Part shown: one piece after another, positions 6,220-6,872 of the stretch
Layout: each line of letters opens with the position of its first letter
Position numbering within the stretch: the stretch's first letter is position 1
Assembly: GCA_027348355.1 (NCBI GenBank)
Contig: DAIEPN010000112.1
Span: 1 to 6,872 of the forward strand
Length of the DNA stretch: 6,872 nt
Direction: 5' to 3'
Origin: Chlamydiota bacterium
GTDB taxonomy: Bacteria; Chlamydiota; Chlamydiia; Chlamydiales; Rhabdochlamydiaceae
Notes under the pieces: generated by a model
Seen by the model: only the letters and a program-made list of their open reading frames with translations
What the model was told of the DNA's origin: nothing
The model's database searches: none
Program-made: the position numbers and the translations under genes

Positions 6220-6543
6220 TCAATAGTTTAAATAGAGGGTCTCTGGTGTATCATCTTTATCACGTGTTACCAGAAAAGACCCTGCAGCCGCTGTAGCTAC
6301 GATAAGGACAATTAGAGCAGGTGGACAAAAGACTCCTAAAATGACTGCAGTGGCTACCCAAGTGATAATAAAGACCGCGCCCAGAATATCTTTTGCACTA
6401 AAATCTGCTCCTATAGCTTTTATCTTATCGACTACATAGCGACCCACTTCGGATGCTCTATCACTGAAATTGATAGGGTTGTCGGATTGGGGAAAAGATG
6501 CTGGTTTTTCGGGTCCCGTGGTTGTTCTTAACGATGCTGTCAT
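6220..6543 (-). CDS. Small protein with a two-helix membrane hairpin, Inc-like
   Basis: This 107-aa protein is not recognised by family. Its N-terminus (1-30) is rich in Ser, Thr and Pro and has no Sec signal peptide. A charged helical segment (about 31-52) leads into two hydrophobic stretches: about 53-72 (I-L-G-A-V-F-I-I-T-W...) and 76-92 (A-L-I-V-L-I-V-A-T...), separated only by C-P-P. It ends in a polar, acidic tail (T-R-D-K-D-D-T-P). A bilobed hydrophobic domain with a tight turn is the hallmark of chlamydial inclusion-membrane (Inc) proteins, which are exported by type III secretion; this assignment is inference. The ATG at 6543 is preferred because AGAG lies 8 bases upstream; a GTG at 6552 would add three residues but has no ribosome-binding site. 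It is convergent with glyA and has its own promoter. Confidence 0.72.
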   Translation of the reverse strand: MTASLRTTTGPEKPASFPQSDNPINFSDRASEVGRYVVDKIKAIGADFSAKDILGAVFIITWVATAVILGVFCPPALIVLIVATAAAGSFLVTRDKDDTPETLYLNY

Positions 6544-6587
6544 AAGATACACTCTAATGTTTCTGTTATTTTTAATATTAAATGATA

Positions 6588-6596
6588 ATTATATCA
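6588..6596 (-). promoter_or_regulatory. Extended -10 promoter of the Inc-like gene
   Basis: On the minus strand this reads TGATATAAT: a perfect TATAAT with the TG of an extended -10 one base upstream. Transcription would start near 6581, about 38 bases before the ATG. The upstream region is almost pure A/T with no convincing -35 box, which an extended -10 can do without. Confidence 0.5.
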
Positions 6597-6872
6597 TAAA
6601 TTTTAATTTTTTTATAAAAACTTTTTAATTAATTGCAATTATCTTGTGTTTAGATATTTATAAAAAGTAGGAATATAAAAATAAAGTCTTTCTCCTTCGA
6701 AATTCAAAAGTATGTAAGCGTTTTATAATCAATCAGTTGTGTGTTCTTGAAGTGAGGAAGGGCGTTGTTGCGTAATTGAAATTTTTGAGTTTTCTTCCTA
6801 AAAACAAAAATTCTGAGAAGCCCCGATCGTTTAATATCTTACATTCTAACAGGCAATCCCAGAGTATTCACT
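6597..6872. other. AT-rich region without a supportable gene
   Basis: Very AT-rich from 6597 to about 6665, with long A and T runs, then of more ordinary composition. The only open stretches are short minus-strand frames: 44 codons between stops from 6867 to 6736, and another of about 40 codons in a neighbouring frame. Neither has an ATG with a ribosome-binding site. The motif GGCGTTGTTGCGTAATTGA at 6761-6779 vaguely recalls insertion-sequence ends. This may be decayed sequence. Confidence 0.5.

Noticed and set aside
6733..6870. 44-codon minus-strand stretch between stops at the right edge
   Set aside because: It has no ATG or GTG in frame and no ribosome-binding site; a neighbouring frame is open for a similar length, as expected by chance. 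A fragment of a decayed gene cannot be ruled out.

Overview
The window looks like chromosomal DNA of a member of the Chlamydiae, most likely an environmental lineage outside the genus Chlamydia. Four independent signs support this: a coiled-coil/zinc-ribbon protein of the CT398 (CdsZ) type; a serine hydroxymethyltransferase with the long N-terminus, internal insertion and C-terminal 'FPLYPEIEL' ending of chlamydial GlyA; a xerC gene beside an ABC-F ATPase gene, as I recall for CT347/CT348 of C. trachomatis; and an RNase P RNA whose P15 loop has no GGU triplet, a known chlamydial trait. The DNA is moderately AT-rich. Genus cannot be fixed from the sequence alone.

Layout. Positions 1-570 (minus strand) hold a compact operon of two small unrecognised proteins (74 and 80 aa) and the first ten codons of a third gene that starts with GTG and leaves the window. 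Positions 571-754 are the divergent control region. Then, on the plus strand, come cdsZ (755-1522) and, 12 bases later, rnpB (about 1535-1905). xerC lies on the minus strand (1872-2891), and its 3' end is antisense to the 3' end of rnpB. Only 26 bases beyond the xerC start codon, the divergent ABC-F gene begins (2918-4498), followed after 13 bases by glyA (4512-5990). Two hairpins follow glyA. A convergent minus-strand gene (6220-6543) encodes a small protein with a tight two-helix membrane hairpin, resembling chlamydial inclusion-membrane (Inc) proteins. The last 330 bases are AT-rich and, apart from the promoter of that gene, contain no gene I can support.

Functions. Most of the window is housekeeping: tRNA maturation (rnpB), chromosome dimer resolution (xerC), ribosome-associated ATPase (ABC-F) and one-carbon/glycine metabolism (glyA). 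The possible virulence link is cdsZ, whose C. trachomatis homologue is reported to bind sigma-54 and type III secretion components, together with the small proteins at both ends. I see no CRISPR array, toxin-antitoxin pair, phage or complete mobile element. The most interesting items are the rnpB/xerC antisense overlap, the unknown small-protein operon and the Inc-like protein; I do not see clear evidence of a wholly new system.
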